Shown here piece after piece: positions 28,695 through 37,505 of a stretch of DNA of 64,000 nt. The position numbers and the translations under genes were made by a program. Source of the DNA: an uncultured Pelagibacteraceae bacterium (GTDB taxonomy: Bacteria; Pseudomonadota; Alphaproteobacteria; Pelagibacterales; Pelagibacteraceae); the NCBI GenBank assembly GCA_902531175.1, contig CACADE010000003.1, forward strand, positions 1-64,000, read 5' to 3'. A model generated the notes under the pieces. That model was not told where the DNA came from and did not search any database. It saw only the letters and a program-made list of their open reading frames with translations. The stretch's first letter is position 1. Every line of letters starts with the position of its first letter.

Positions 28695-30211
28695 TTATTC
28701 TCCCTAATTTTTAATATCACAATGAAAGTAATATAAATTAGAACAAAATAAAAGAAGATCTTATTACCGTACTTAGCAAAATAAGTTCTATTAACACGTT
28801 TGATTTTTTTAACATCAAAGTATCCTTTTTCTGTAATTTGTTTAATAATTTGACCTTTGGGATTAACAAAAGCAGATATTCCATTATTTGTTGATCTTAT
28901 AACGTTTTTACCTTCTTCAATTGATCTGAATATTGAGTGACTCAAATGTTGTTGGGGTCCAATGGTTTTTCCAAACCAACCATCCTCAGAAATATTTAAT
29001 ATAAAATCATAATAATTTTTATTTGGATTGATTTTTCCTGAATAGATAATTTCATAACAAATAAGTGGGATAAATTTTAATTGATTTATTTCCAAAATTT
29101 CTCTTTTATCATCAGCTGAAAATGATTGATATCCTTGAGTTATTTTTTTTAAACCTATTCTTTTAAGGAAATTTTCAAAGGGTAAAAATTCTCCAAATGG
29201 AACAAGTTTATTCTTATTATACTTATATAATAATTCTGACTCATTATTTAATACTATTAGAGAATTATAAATTTTATTTTGGTTGATACTATTTATACCC
29301 AATATGACCTTATGGTTAGTATTATAATTGTCTTTGAACAAATCTTTGAAAAATTTTAGATCTTTTAAGTATATACTTGTAATAATTCCCTCTGGATAAA
29401 TGAATATTGTTTTTTTTAGATTCTGTGGATCACTTAGACTAATCAATTCATTAATACTTTTTTCAGAATCTTGGTTTGACAAAAATCTTTCAATTGGTAC
29501 GTTTGGAGAGACAACTCGAATAATGGAACTTAAATTATCATATTTTTTTTTTTTAAAATTTTTAATAATCAAGTTTCCATATAAAAAGTTGATCATTACT
29601 AAGATTAAACTAAGACCAAATATTAAAAACTTAGTGAAGCTTTTATATTTAAAAAAGAATATTACTGGTAATAAAAATATAGTTATTGATAATAAATTTA
29701 ATGAATAAGTGCCTATATAAGACAAAATTTGTAAAGAATGTAAATTATTTGAAAGACTAAAAACTACTAAATTCCACGGAAAACCACCAAAAATAAAACT
29801 TCTTAGAAACTCAATTCCACCAAAAAAAATTGAAAAGATTAAAATTGATGAGATTTTATTTTTTAAATTAAAAAAATTGCATAGAAAAGTAACTAAACCA
29901 TAAAATATTCCCAAAAATAAAGGGATTAATATTAATGCAAATGGAATGAAAAATTTGAAATTTACATCAAATGTTAAAGAATTTGCAATCCAATAAAGGT
30001 TTGAAATAAAATATCCAAATCCAAAGATCCAACCAACAAAAAATGAAATAGTTTTTTTATTTACATAATTAACTAATAAATAAAGTAATAGTGGAAGTGT
30101 TAAAAAATTAATAAAATATAAATTGTAAGGGGGTAAACTAAACGAAGTTAGTATACCTAAAAGTAAGCATATTAAAAATAGGCAAGCTTTATTTTCTAGA
30201 ATGGAGTTCAA
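28691..30211 (-). CDS. lnt: apolipoprotein N-acyltransferase
   Basis: Inner-membrane enzyme that adds the third acyl chain to lipoproteins. In 506 aa, several transmembrane helices (residues 8-210) precede a nitrilase-like periplasmic domain with the Glu in IYPEGI, the Lys region [14 protein letters not shown] and the catalytic Cys in [11 protein letters not shown]-terminal helix follows. It overlaps ybeY and metK by 4 nt each. corC, often between ybeY and lnt in relatives, is absent. Confidence 0.95.
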   Translation of the reverse strand: MNSILENKACLFLICLLLGILTSFSLPPYNLYFINFLTLPLLLYLLVNYVNKKTISFFVGWIFGFGYFISNLYWIANSLTFDVNFKFFIPFALILIPLFLGIFYGLVTFLCNFFNLKNKISSILIFSIFFGGIEFLRSFIFGGFPWNLVVFSLSNNLHSLQILSYIGTYSLNLLSITIFLLPVIFFFKYKSFTKFLIFGLSLILVMINFLYGNLIIKNFKKKKYDNLSSIIRVVSPNVPIERFLSNQDSEKSINELISLSDPQNLKKTIFIYPEGIITSIYLKDLKFFKDLFKDNYNTNHKVILGINSINQNKIYNSLIVLNNESELLYKYNKNKLVPFGEFLPFENFLKRIGLKKITQGYQSFSADDKREILEINQLKFIPLICYEIIYSGKINPNKNYYDFILNISEDGWFGKTIGPQQHLSHSIFRSIEEGKNVIRSTNNGISAFVNPKGQIIKQITEKGYFDVKKIKRVNRTYFAKYGNKIFFYFVLIYITFIVILKIRENK

Positions 30212-30654
30212 TTTATTTTATTTAATTTTTTAAATATTAATTTTTCTTTTTTATTCATTAAAAAATAATCTTTATTTTTTTTGTGATCATGTCCTAAGAG
30301 ATGTAAATAACCGTGTATCCACATTTTATCTAATTCATGATCAAAACTGGATAATTTTGCTCTTCTATTAATAATTTCAAAAGAAATTGCTATATCTCCT
30401 AAATATAATTTATTTTTTAATTTAATTTTTAAAGGAAAAGAAAGCACATCTGTTGAAACATTTTTATTTCTAAACTTTGAATTTAAATCTTTCATTTTTT
30501 TATTATTAGTAAGCATTACAGTAAATTCTTGTTTTTTATTTTTAAAAGAGCTGAATTTAGATAATTTGTTTAATTTATTTTTGAAGTAAATTTCTGGATT
30601 TTTTAATTTTTTTTCCCAAATTTTTTTATCTATAATTATGTTGGCTTTAATCAT
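30208..30654 (-). CDS. ybeY: endoribonuclease YbeY
   Basis: Metal-dependent RNase for 16S rRNA 3' end maturation and ribosome quality control. The 148 aa hold NVSTDVLSFP and the zinc motif HGYLHLLGHDH. It overlaps phoH by 1 nt and lnt by 4 nt, in the conserved phoH-ybeY-lnt order. Confidence 0.95.
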   Translation of the reverse strand: MIKANIIIDKKIWEKKLKNPEIYFKNKLNKLSKFSSFKNKKQEFTVMLTNNKKMKDLNSKFRNKNVSTDVLSFPLKIKLKNKLYLGDIAISFEIINRRAKLSSFDHELDKMWIHGYLHLLGHDHKKNKDYFLMNKKEKLIFKKLNKIN

Positions 30655-31661
30655 TAATCTGAATTTTTATCAGAATAAGCCTTTACTATCTTGGAAACTA
30701 GTGGGTGTCTTACAACATCGGTATGATCGAAATCTACTACAGATATCTCCTTTAAATGACCAAGTAATTTTTTTGATCTATTTAAACCTGACATTGTTTT
30801 ATTAGGTAAGTCTATTTGAGAAGGATCACCGTTAATAACTATTTTGGAATTTTCACCAATTCTTGTTAAGAACATTTTTATTTGAGTATCAGTGGCATTT
30901 TGCGCTTCATCAAGAATTGCAAAAGAATTCTTTAAAGTTCTTCCTCTCATAAAAGCAAGTGGTGCAATTTCAATATCTCCAACCTCTATTTTCTTTTGAA
31001 TTTTTTCAAAATCTAATAAGTCGTACAATGAATCATAAAGAGGTCTTAAATAAGGATCAACTTTTTCTCTCATATCTCCTGGTAAGAAACCTAATCTCTC
31101 TCCTGCTTCTACTGCTGGTCTGGACAAAATGATACGTTCTATTTTTTTTTCAAGTAACATTGTTAAGGCAACCGCGACAGCTAAAAAAGTTTTACCAGTT
31201 CCTGCTGGTCCTGCAGAAATAACGATATCTGATTCTTTTAAAGCTCTTATATAATTTTTTTGCTTCTCTGACCTTGGTATTACAGATTTTTTTGGAGTTT
31301 TTATTATGTATTCTACATTCCCACTTTTATTTGTAACTTTCTCATCAATCATAAATTTATTTACTGATGACTCTATATCCTTTTTTTCTAATGTTCCATT
31401 ATTTAAAAATTGATCTACAAGAAATTTAATTGCATTTTTTATTAATTCATTTTTTTCAGGAGTATTTTTTAATAAAATTGAATTTCCTCTAGAGTAAATG
31501 CTAGTATTCGTAATTTTTTCTAATTCTTTTAAGTTATTATTAAATTCTCCCAAAACACCTAAAAGTAATTCATTGCTTTGAAATACTATACTTAAGGCAT
31601 TGTTTTCTGAATATACGTATTTTAAATCAGGATTAATTTTTGATCTTGCAAAATTTTTCAA
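30654..31661 (-). CDS. ybeZ: PhoH-like ATPase (YbeZ)
   Basis: P-loop ATPase of the PhoH family, thought to work with YbeY in rRNA processing. 335 aa with Walker A GPAGTGKTF, VEAGERLGFLPGD and FAILDEAQN as Walker B. The only plausible start is a TTG 1 nt after the miaB stop; no ATG occurs in the first 100 codons that would keep the N-terminal domain. The TTG suggests low, coupled translation. Confidence 0.93.
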   Translation of the reverse strand: MKNFARSKINPDLKYVYSENNALSIVFQSNELLLGVLGEFNNNLKELEKITNTSIYSRGNSILLKNTPEKNELIKNAIKFLVDQFLNNGTLEKKDIESSVNKFMIDEKVTNKSGNVEYIIKTPKKSVIPRSEKQKNYIRALKESDIVISAGPAGTGKTFLAVAVALTMLLEKKIERIILSRPAVEAGERLGFLPGDMREKVDPYLRPLYDSLYDLLDFEKIQKKIEVGDIEIAPLAFMRGRTLKNSFAILDEAQNATDTQIKMFLTRIGENSKIVINGDPSQIDLPNKTMSGLNRSKKLLGHLKEISVVDFDHTDVVRHPLVSKIVKAYSDKNSD

Positions 31662-31662
31662 A

Positions 31663-32994
31663 TTATGCCGCTTTCATTTCATCTATTACTTTACCAAATA
31701 AAGAATTTTGATTACTTCTTTCGATATTAACTTTAATGAGTTTGCCAATATGACTATCAGTACCATCAAAAATTACTGAATTTAAAAATTTATTTCTTCC
31801 GAAATATTTGTTTTGGTTTTTGAGTTTATTTTCCACAAGTACCTCTAGGGTTTTGCCTTCTAAAGATTTATTCAATTCTATTTGATTACTGAACAATTTT
31901 TCTTGGATAGTTATCAGCCTATTTTTAAGTTTATCTTTATCAGTAATCTCTAATTCGGCAGCCTTTGTTCCTGGCCGTGGACTAAAAATAAAAGAAAATG
32001 AATTTATAAATTTAATTTTGTTAACTAAATTTAAGGTTTCTTTAAAATCGTTATCAGTTTCTCCAGGGTATCCAATAATAAAGTCACTAGAAAATTTTAT
32101 ATCAGGATTAATTTTAATTAATTTTTCATAAATATTTAAATAATAATTTACAGTATGTTTTCTGTTCATCATTTTCAATATTCTGTCAGAACCACTTTGA
32201 ATTGGTAAATGAACAAAAGGCATTAATTTTTTTGAATTTTTGTAACATTCAATAAGATCATCTGTCATATCTCTTGGATGAGATGTGGTATATCTAATTC
32301 TACTTATTTCGTTATATTCGCTGAGTGTGTTAATTAGATCTGATAGTCGGTACTCTCTGGATCCATCTATATAAGAATATGCATTTACGTTTTGGCCAAG
32401 AAAAGTTATTTCTCTAGATCCGTTTTTTATTAATCTCTCAGCTTCATCAATAATACTTTTGAATGGTCTAGAATACTCTGGTCCTCTGGTATAAGGAACA
32501 ACACAAAAGTGACAGAACTTATCACAACCCTCTTGGATAGTTAAAAAAGATGAAACATTAGTATTATTATTTTTAATATTATCGAAGTATATAAACTTAG
32601 AAACTGAGTCAAATTCAGTTTCTTCAACTTTATTTTCTTCTTCAAAATTCTTTATAAGAGTATTTATTTTTTGATAAGATTGTGGACCTATAACCATATC
32701 TATATATTTTTCTCTATTGAGCATCTCTGTATTTTCAGCTTGTGCTACACAACCTGCAACTACTATTATTGGTTTTTTTTTATCTTTGTATAACTTCTTA
32801 ACCCTTCCAATCTCATGATAAACTTTATCTTTAGCTTTATCTCTAATATGACAAGTATTTAAAATATAACAATCAGCATCATCCTGATTTTCAGTCTTAT
32901 TATAACCTATGGCGCTAACAGCATCGTATATCCTATTGGAGTCATACTCATTCATTTGACAACCAAATGTCTTTATAAAAACCTTTTTATGCAT
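31663..32994 (-). CDS. miaB: tRNA-2-methylthio-N6-dimethylallyladenosine synthase
   Basis: Radical-SAM methylthiotransferase acting on A37 of tRNAs. The 443 aa have N-terminal cluster cysteines in KTFGCQMNE, NTCHIRD and VVAGCVAQ, the radical-SAM CDKFCHFC, and a C-terminal TRAM domain. It lies 3 nt after fur and 1 nt before phoH. Confidence 0.97.
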   Translation of the reverse strand: MHKKVFIKTFGCQMNEYDSNRIYDAVSAIGYNKTENQDDADCYILNTCHIRDKAKDKVYHEIGRVKKLYKDKKKPIIVVAGCVAQAENTEMLNREKYIDMVIGPQSYQKINTLIKNFEEENKVEETEFDSVSKFIYFDNIKNNNTNVSSFLTIQEGCDKFCHFCVVPYTRGPEYSRPFKSIIDEAERLIKNGSREITFLGQNVNAYSYIDGSREYRLSDLINTLSEYNEISRIRYTTSHPRDMTDDLIECYKNSKKLMPFVHLPIQSGSDRILKMMNRKHTVNYYLNIYEKLIKINPDIKFSSDFIIGYPGETDNDFKETLNLVNKIKFINSFSFIFSPRPGTKAAELEITDKDKLKNRLITIQEKLFSNQIELNKSLEGKTLEVLVENKLKNQNKYFGRNKFLNSVIFDGTDSHIGKLIKVNIERSNQNSLFGKVIDEMKAA

Positions 32995-32997
32995 GAA

Positions 32998-33417
32998 TTA
33001 CTTTTTTTTGATTCCGTATAGTTCTAATTTATGATCAACAAGCTTATAACCGTATTTATCAGCTATTTTCTTTTGTAATTCCTCGATCTCTTCGTCAACA
33101 AATTCTATTATTTCCCCAGTTTTAATATCAATTAAATGATTATGGTCATCATTTAATTCATACCTTGCCTTTCCAGATTTAAAATCATGTTTTGTTAATA
33201 TACCAGCTTCTTCAAAAAGTTTGACTGTTCTATAAACTGTAGCAATACTAATTTTAGAGTCTATTTGAGAAACTCTATTATATAATTCATCGACATCTGG
33301 GTGGTCAGATTCTCCATATGTTTTTTTCGACTCGGATATTACTCTAGCAATTATCCTTCTCTGATCTGTGAGTTTAACTCCATTTTTTTGACATTTTTCT
33401 TCAATCGTTTCTAACAT
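32998..33417 (-). CDS. fur: Fur-family ferric/manganese uptake regulator
   Basis: Second Fur-superfamily protein of the window, 139 aa. Helix LTDQRRIIARVI, recognition segment ISIATVYRTVKLFEEAG and the metal site DDHNHLIDIKTGEIIEF, where classical Fur has CxxC; here the two cysteines are D and T, as in many alphaproteobacterial Fur/Mur proteins. It may sense Fe or Mn. It lies between tsaB and miaB in the conserved order. Confidence 0.9.
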   Translation of the reverse strand: MLETIEEKCQKNGVKLTDQRRIIARVISESKKTYGESDHPDVDELYNRVSQIDSKISIATVYRTVKLFEEAGILTKHDFKSGKARYELNDDHNHLIDIKTGEIIEFVDEEIEELQKKIADKYGYKLVDHKLELYGIKKK

Positions 33418-33425
33418 AATATATT

Positions 33426-33803
33426 TTAACTCGAGTAAAGGGGTTTAATCAAATTAATATTTGTAAAATTTTTTTTATCAATTTTTACTAACTGATCTAC
33501 ATGTTTATTTGTTAATTGCTCACTCAAAAAACCATATAAATCAATATTTTTAGCAAAAGCAATACCTTTAGCAATTGCAATTGAATTTCTAATACTTGAG
33601 ATTTTGCCAGGACCTTGATTGACAAATATTTCACTTATTTTGTCTAAATTTGAATCATGTTCTTTAAGAAAATTCAAAATTAGTATCATTATTTTGTCAA
33701 AATTTTCTCTACTGTTTATATGAGCGGTGGTATAAGTTTCTACTTTAGTTATGAGAGAAAATAAAATTTTATCATCTGCAGCATTAATAACTAAAGTATT
33801 CAT
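33426..33803 (-). CDS. tsaB: TsaB, t6A tRNA modification partner, half-length
   Basis: Non-catalytic partner of TsaD in making t6A37. Only 125 aa, against about 220-230 in most bacteria. The N-terminal ASKHA half is recognisable: MNTLVINAADDKILFSLI and NQGPGKISSIRNSIAIAKGIAFA, matching the GPGSFTGLRIG region. The C-terminal half is reduced to a short tail ending in IKPLYSS, like the PxYxR end of TsaB. The gene ends cleanly 8 nt before fur, so this looks like shrinkage rather than a frameshift. rimI, the usual neighbour, is missing. Confidence 0.75.
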   Translation of the reverse strand: MNTLVINAADDKILFSLITKVETYTTAHINSRENFDKIMILILNFLKEHDSNLDKISEIFVNQGPGKISSIRNSIAIAKGIAFAKNIDLYGFLSEQLTNKHVDQLVKIDKKNFTNINLIKPLYSS

Positions 33804-34803
33804 TTTTTTTATTATTTTTTTAAACGTTAAAGCTGAAGTAGTAAATAAAAAATATTTTGAAAATGAACAAGGTATTTTGGCAATTATGTACCATAGATTT
33901 GAAGAAAATAAGTATCCGTCAACAAATATAAGGTTAGATATATTTAAAAAACATATTAACTTAATAAAAGAAAAAAATTTAAATTTTTATAATCCTGGTG
34001 ATTTTTCAAAAAGTTTTAAAAAGGTTAAGGAACAAAAAAAAATTTTATTAACTATTGATGATGCATTCTCATCTTTTTATGAAAATGCTTGGCCAATTTT
34101 AAAAGAAAAAAAAATTCCTTTTATTTTATTTGTCTCTACAGAAGCAGTTGGGAACAGAGGATATATGAGTTGGGACCAAATAAAAGATATAGAAAAAGAG
34201 AGCTTTGCATACATCGGTAATCATTCACATTCACACGATTATTTAATTAAATTTACTTTTCAAAAGTTTGTGGAAGATATTGAGGAATCAATTAAAATTT
34301 TCAAAAATAAGTTAGGTTATAATCCAAGTTTTTTTTCTTATCCCTTTGGTGAATATAATTTAGAGCAAAAAAATTATATTTCAAACAATTTTGAGTTTGC
34401 ATTTGGCCAACATTCTGGCGTTATTGATTTAAACAAAGATAGATATGAACTACCAAGATTTCCTATAAACGAAAAATATGGAGAAATAAAGAGATTTAAA
34501 GAGGTAATATCTTATTTGCCACTTCAGTATAGGACTATTAAACCTGAAAACAAATTTATGAATAATGGAGAAAACCCTCCGAAAATGACGATAGAATTTT
34601 TTGAAGATCAAAAAAATTTAGAAAATATCAATTGCTTTTCAAATGAAGGATCAAAATGGAGGAAAACAAAAATTGTCTTAATAAACAATATATTAAATAT
34701 AAATTTTTCAGAAAAATTTATTGAAAGAAGAGGGCGAATTAACTGTTCTTTGAAAGATGAAAAGGGGTGGAGATTTTCAGGTTTCCAATTTGTTCAAAAT
34801 TAA
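33751..34803 (+). CDS. polysaccharide deacetylase family protein (NodB fold)
   Basis: 350 residues with an N-terminal signal or anchor (residues 10-28, ending VKAEV) and a NodB domain: ILAIMYHRF, the metal-binding TIDDAFSSFY, HSHSH and FFSYPFGEYN. It would remove acetyl groups from a periplasmic or surface glycan. The start ATG lies inside tsaB on the other strand, a 53 nt head-to-head overlap. No later in-frame ATG keeps the signal sequence. Confidence 0.82.
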   Translation: MRENKILSSAALITKVFIFFIIFLNVKAEVVNKKYFENEQGILAIMYHRFEENKYPSTNIRLDIFKKHINLIKEKNLNFYNPGDFSKSFKKVKEQKKILLTIDDAFSSFYENAWPILKEKKIPFILFVSTEAVGNRGYMSWDQIKDIEKESFAYIGNHSHSHDYLIKFTFQKFVEDIEESIKIFKNKLGYNPSFFSYPFGEYNLEQKNYISNNFEFAFGQHSGVIDLNKDRYELPRFPINEKYGEIKRFKEVISYLPLQYRTIKPENKFMNNGENPPKMTIEFFEDQKNLENINCFSNEGSKWRKTKIVLINNILNINFSEKFIERRGRINCSLKDEKGWRFSGFQFVQN

Positions 34804-35891
34804 ATTAATTTTTTAGTCTTATTACTAGTAGGCATTACATTTACATCATCAAAATCCGTAAGAGAGTTTTGCTTTATAATTTGTTTTAACACATCAATAT
34901 ATTGTTGCCCTGTCTCTGCGTATTTATCTAAATAATTTACTAGCTTTAAACTGTCTAATTTTTCATCGTTATCTCTTTGAATTGCTCTTTCTTTTCTAAA
35001 TTCGATATAGCTGTTGTGAGTATTTAAATTTCGCTGATATGCTCTTACTGATGCTTTAAGAACTGCAAACTTTGCAACTTTGTGTTTCGCATCTTTATCT
35101 ACACCTGCAGGCCTGATACCATCTCCATTCCAGGTCCACTGTCCAAATAATGCATTACCCTCTTGTGCAAATCTCGATGTCCCCCATCCAGTTTCTTTAG
35201 CAGCTTGAGCGAGTGCTAAAGATACAGGTATTTCGTCCATTCTAATTTTCAGAGAATAAAAATCTCCATCTCTTAATCCATATTGTTTAAATTTTTCTTT
35301 TAACCAATTCTTTTCTTTTTGCGTATTGATATTCTTAGCCAATATTCTAAATAATTCCTTTCTATCAAGTCGAATTTTAGCATTCTCTTCTACGATTAAC
35401 GGTAAAACTATTTGGATAAACAGTCTCTTTCTTTTTTTTGAACTCTCAATACTTTTAATCTCTCTTGGAAGATGATCAATTTTGTTACCTATATTTACTA
35501 ACTTAGTCTCTCTAACTATTTCAAGATTATAATTTGTATCTTTAAACAATTGCTCAATTGTTCTTGCATCAAATCTTATTGAATTTTGTCCCTCATCATC
35601 TGTACTGAAAAAATCAATATCAGCAAAAATATTTTTTAGACTTAATTTATTTGTTTTAGTTTCTGTTTCTCCATTTGCCACTTTTTTTCTTTTTTCTAGT
35701 TCTTGGTCAAAATTTATACCAGCATTTGAAATTATAGATTTTTTGAAGTTTAAATTTTTATCTAAAAAATTATTTAAAGTTGGTAAAATAAAAAACGAGA
35801 TGATCATCAAAAAACTAATTGCTGAAAATACAAATATGTTATTTTTCTTTTTATTTTGTTTAATGCTTTTATTTTTTGTGCGTTTAACCAT
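34800..35891 (-). CDS. Bax-like glucosaminidase-domain protein
   Basis: 363 residues: a basic N-terminus, one transmembrane helix (about 22-42), an extended linker, and a C-terminal glucosaminidase domain with the Bax-type block RMDEIPVSLALAQAAKETGW followed by GTSRFAQEGNALFGQWTW. It probably cleaves peptidoglycan glycan strands from an inner-membrane anchor. The ATG is preferred to a TTG three codons upstream. It is convergent with the deacetylase (4 nt overlap). Confidence 0.85.
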   Translation of the reverse strand: MVKRTKNKSIKQNKKKNNIFVFSAISFLMIISFFILPTLNNFLDKNLNFKKSIISNAGINFDQELEKRKKVANGETETKTNKLSLKNIFADIDFFSTDDEGQNSIRFDARTIEQLFKDTNYNLEIVRETKLVNIGNKIDHLPREIKSIESSKKRKRLFIQIVLPLIVEENAKIRLDRKELFRILAKNINTQKEKNWLKEKFKQYGLRDGDFYSLKIRMDEIPVSLALAQAAKETGWGTSRFAQEGNALFGQWTWNGDGIRPAGVDKDAKHKVAKFAVLKASVRAYQRNLNTHNSYIEFRKERAIQRDNDEKLDSLKLVNYLDKYAETGQQYIDVLKQIIKQNSLTDFDDVNVMPTSNKTKKLI

Positions 35892-35919
35892 TAATATCAA
35901 TATAATTATTATTAATTAA

Positions 35920-36462
35920 TTATACAGCTAAAACTTCTTTAACTTCAGGAATGTAATGACATAGTAAGTTTTCTACCCCTTTTTTTAAAGTGAGAGTTGA
36001 AGATGGGCAGCCTGAACAACTACCTTTTAATAAAACTTTAACTTTTCCATCCTTGAATTCTTGGAATTTTATATCTCCTCCATCTCTTGCAACAGCAGGT
36101 CTTATTTTAGAGTCTAGAATACTTATTATTTTTTTTTCAATGTCTGAATAATTTTTGTTTTGTTCTTCTTCATTTATTTTATCTATAATACAAGTATTAC
36201 CATTTGCATAATGCTCATTCACATAAGATATAACAATATGTTGAATATCTTCCCATTTTTTATTCTCTTCTTTATTTATAGAAAAAAAATCTTCCCCTAA
36301 AAATACTCCAGTGACTCCATTTATTTGTAATAAATTTTTTATCAATAAATTATTTGTATCTTCCTGATTTAAAACTTCTAAAGGACCATTATTGGATACT
36401 TTCCTACCAGGTAAAAACTTTAACGAATTGGGGTTTGGTGTATTTTCAGTTTGTATAAACAT
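35920..36462 (-). CDS. NifU-like Fe-S scaffold protein (Nfu family)
   Basis: 180 residues: N-terminal Nfu_N domain (MFIQTENTPNPNSLKFLPG) and C-terminal NifU domain with the cluster-binding pair in GSCSGCPSSTLTLKKGVE. It carries or delivers 4Fe-4S clusters to apo-enzymes in the cytoplasm; miaB and nth in this window are plausible clients. It lies 38 nt after trpS. Confidence 0.93.
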   Translation of the reverse strand: MFIQTENTPNPNSLKFLPGRKVSNNGPLEVLNQEDTNNLLIKNLLQINGVTGVFLGEDFFSINKEENKKWEDIQHIVISYVNEHYANGNTCIIDKINEEEQNKNYSDIEKKIISILDSKIRPAVARDGGDIKFQEFKDGKVKVLLKGSCSGCPSSTLTLKKGVENLLCHYIPEVKEVLAV

Positions 36463-36500
36463 GTGCTTTTATATAATGTTTATTTCAAAATATTAAATGA

Positions 36501-37502
36501 TTAAAAACCAACTATTTCTTTTATTTTTTTAACCTTTTTAGACGAAATATCCTCCGCTTTTGCTGCACCATCCTCTAAAATTTGATCTATATAATTTTTA
36601 TCAGATAACAGTTTTTGTATTTCTTTTGATATAGGCGACATTTTAGTTACAATTATTTCAGATAGTTTATTTTTTAAATCAGAAAAATTTTTTCCTTCAA
36701 ACTCACTTAATGTATCTGTAATATTTTGATTACTTAAACTAGAGTAAATACCCATCAAATTTTCTGCTTCAGGTCTACCTTTAAGTCCATCTTGATTTCC
36801 TGGTAAAGTATCATTATCTGTTTTTGCTTTTTTTATTTTATTAATAATTTGATCCTCTGTATCAGTTAAATTGATCCTACTTCCTTCAGAAATATCTGAC
36901 TTACTCATTTTTTTTGTGCCATCTTTCAAGCTCATTATTCTTGAGAAATGTTTTTGTATTAGAGGCTCAGGAGGTTTTAGTAGATCAGGACATTTATATT
37001 CGTTATTAAATTTTTGAGCTATATCTCTACAAAGTTCTAGATGCTGTTTTTGATCATCTCCGACTGGCACATGAGTAGCATCATATAAAAGAATATCAGA
37101 AGCCATTAGAACTGGATAAATATATAAACCAACACTAGCTTTTTCCTTGTCTTTTCCAGCTTTCTCTTTGAATTGTGTCATTCTATTGAGCCAACCCATT
37201 CTGGCAATACATCCTAAAATCCAAGAACCCTCGGAATGTGCAGGAACTAAAGATTGATTAAATATTATACTATTTTTGGGATCAATACCGCTAGCGATAA
37301 AAGCCGCTGCTGTCTCTCTAATATTATTTTTCAAGTCTATTGGATCTTGCATTACAGTAATGGCATGAAGATCAACGACACAAAAAATACAGTTGTTATC
37401 TTTATTATTTTGCAAATCAACAAAATTTTTTATTGCACCTATATAATTACCAAGATGTAAATTTCCTGTTGGCTGAACCCCAGAAAAAATTTTTTTAGAC
37501 AT
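36501..37502 (-). CDS. trpS: tryptophanyl-tRNA synthetase
   Basis: Class I aminoacyl-tRNA synthetase, 333 aa. [16 protein letters not shown] contains the HIGH-type motif (HLGN), and KKMSKSD is the KMSKS loop. It follows murJ by 3 nt, and murJ-trpS is a conserved alphaproteobacterial pair. Confidence 0.97.
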   Translation of the reverse strand: MSKKIFSGVQPTGNLHLGNYIGAIKNFVDLQNNKDNNCIFCVVDLHAITVMQDPIDLKNNIRETAAAFIASGIDPKNSIIFNQSLVPAHSEGSWILGCIARMGWLNRMTQFKEKAGKDKEKASVGLYIYPVLMASDILLYDATHVPVGDDQKQHLELCRDIAQKFNNEYKCPDLLKPPEPLIQKHFSRIMSLKDGTKKMSKSDISEGSRINLTDTEDQIINKIKKAKTDNDTLPGNQDGLKGRPEAENLMGIYSSLSNQNITDTLSEFEGKNFSDLKNKLSEIIVTKMSPISKEIQKLLSDKNYIDQILEDGAAKAEDISSKKVKKIKEIVGF

Positions 37503-37505
37503 AGA

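Noticed and set aside
28695-28760. SAM riboswitch before metK
   Set aside because: The region is lnt coding sequence and shows no conserved riboswitch core.
33426-33803. tsaB as a frameshifted pseudogene
   Set aside because: No continuation of TsaB is seen in another frame; fur begins 8 nt later, and the short protein keeps a TsaB-like C-terminal tail.
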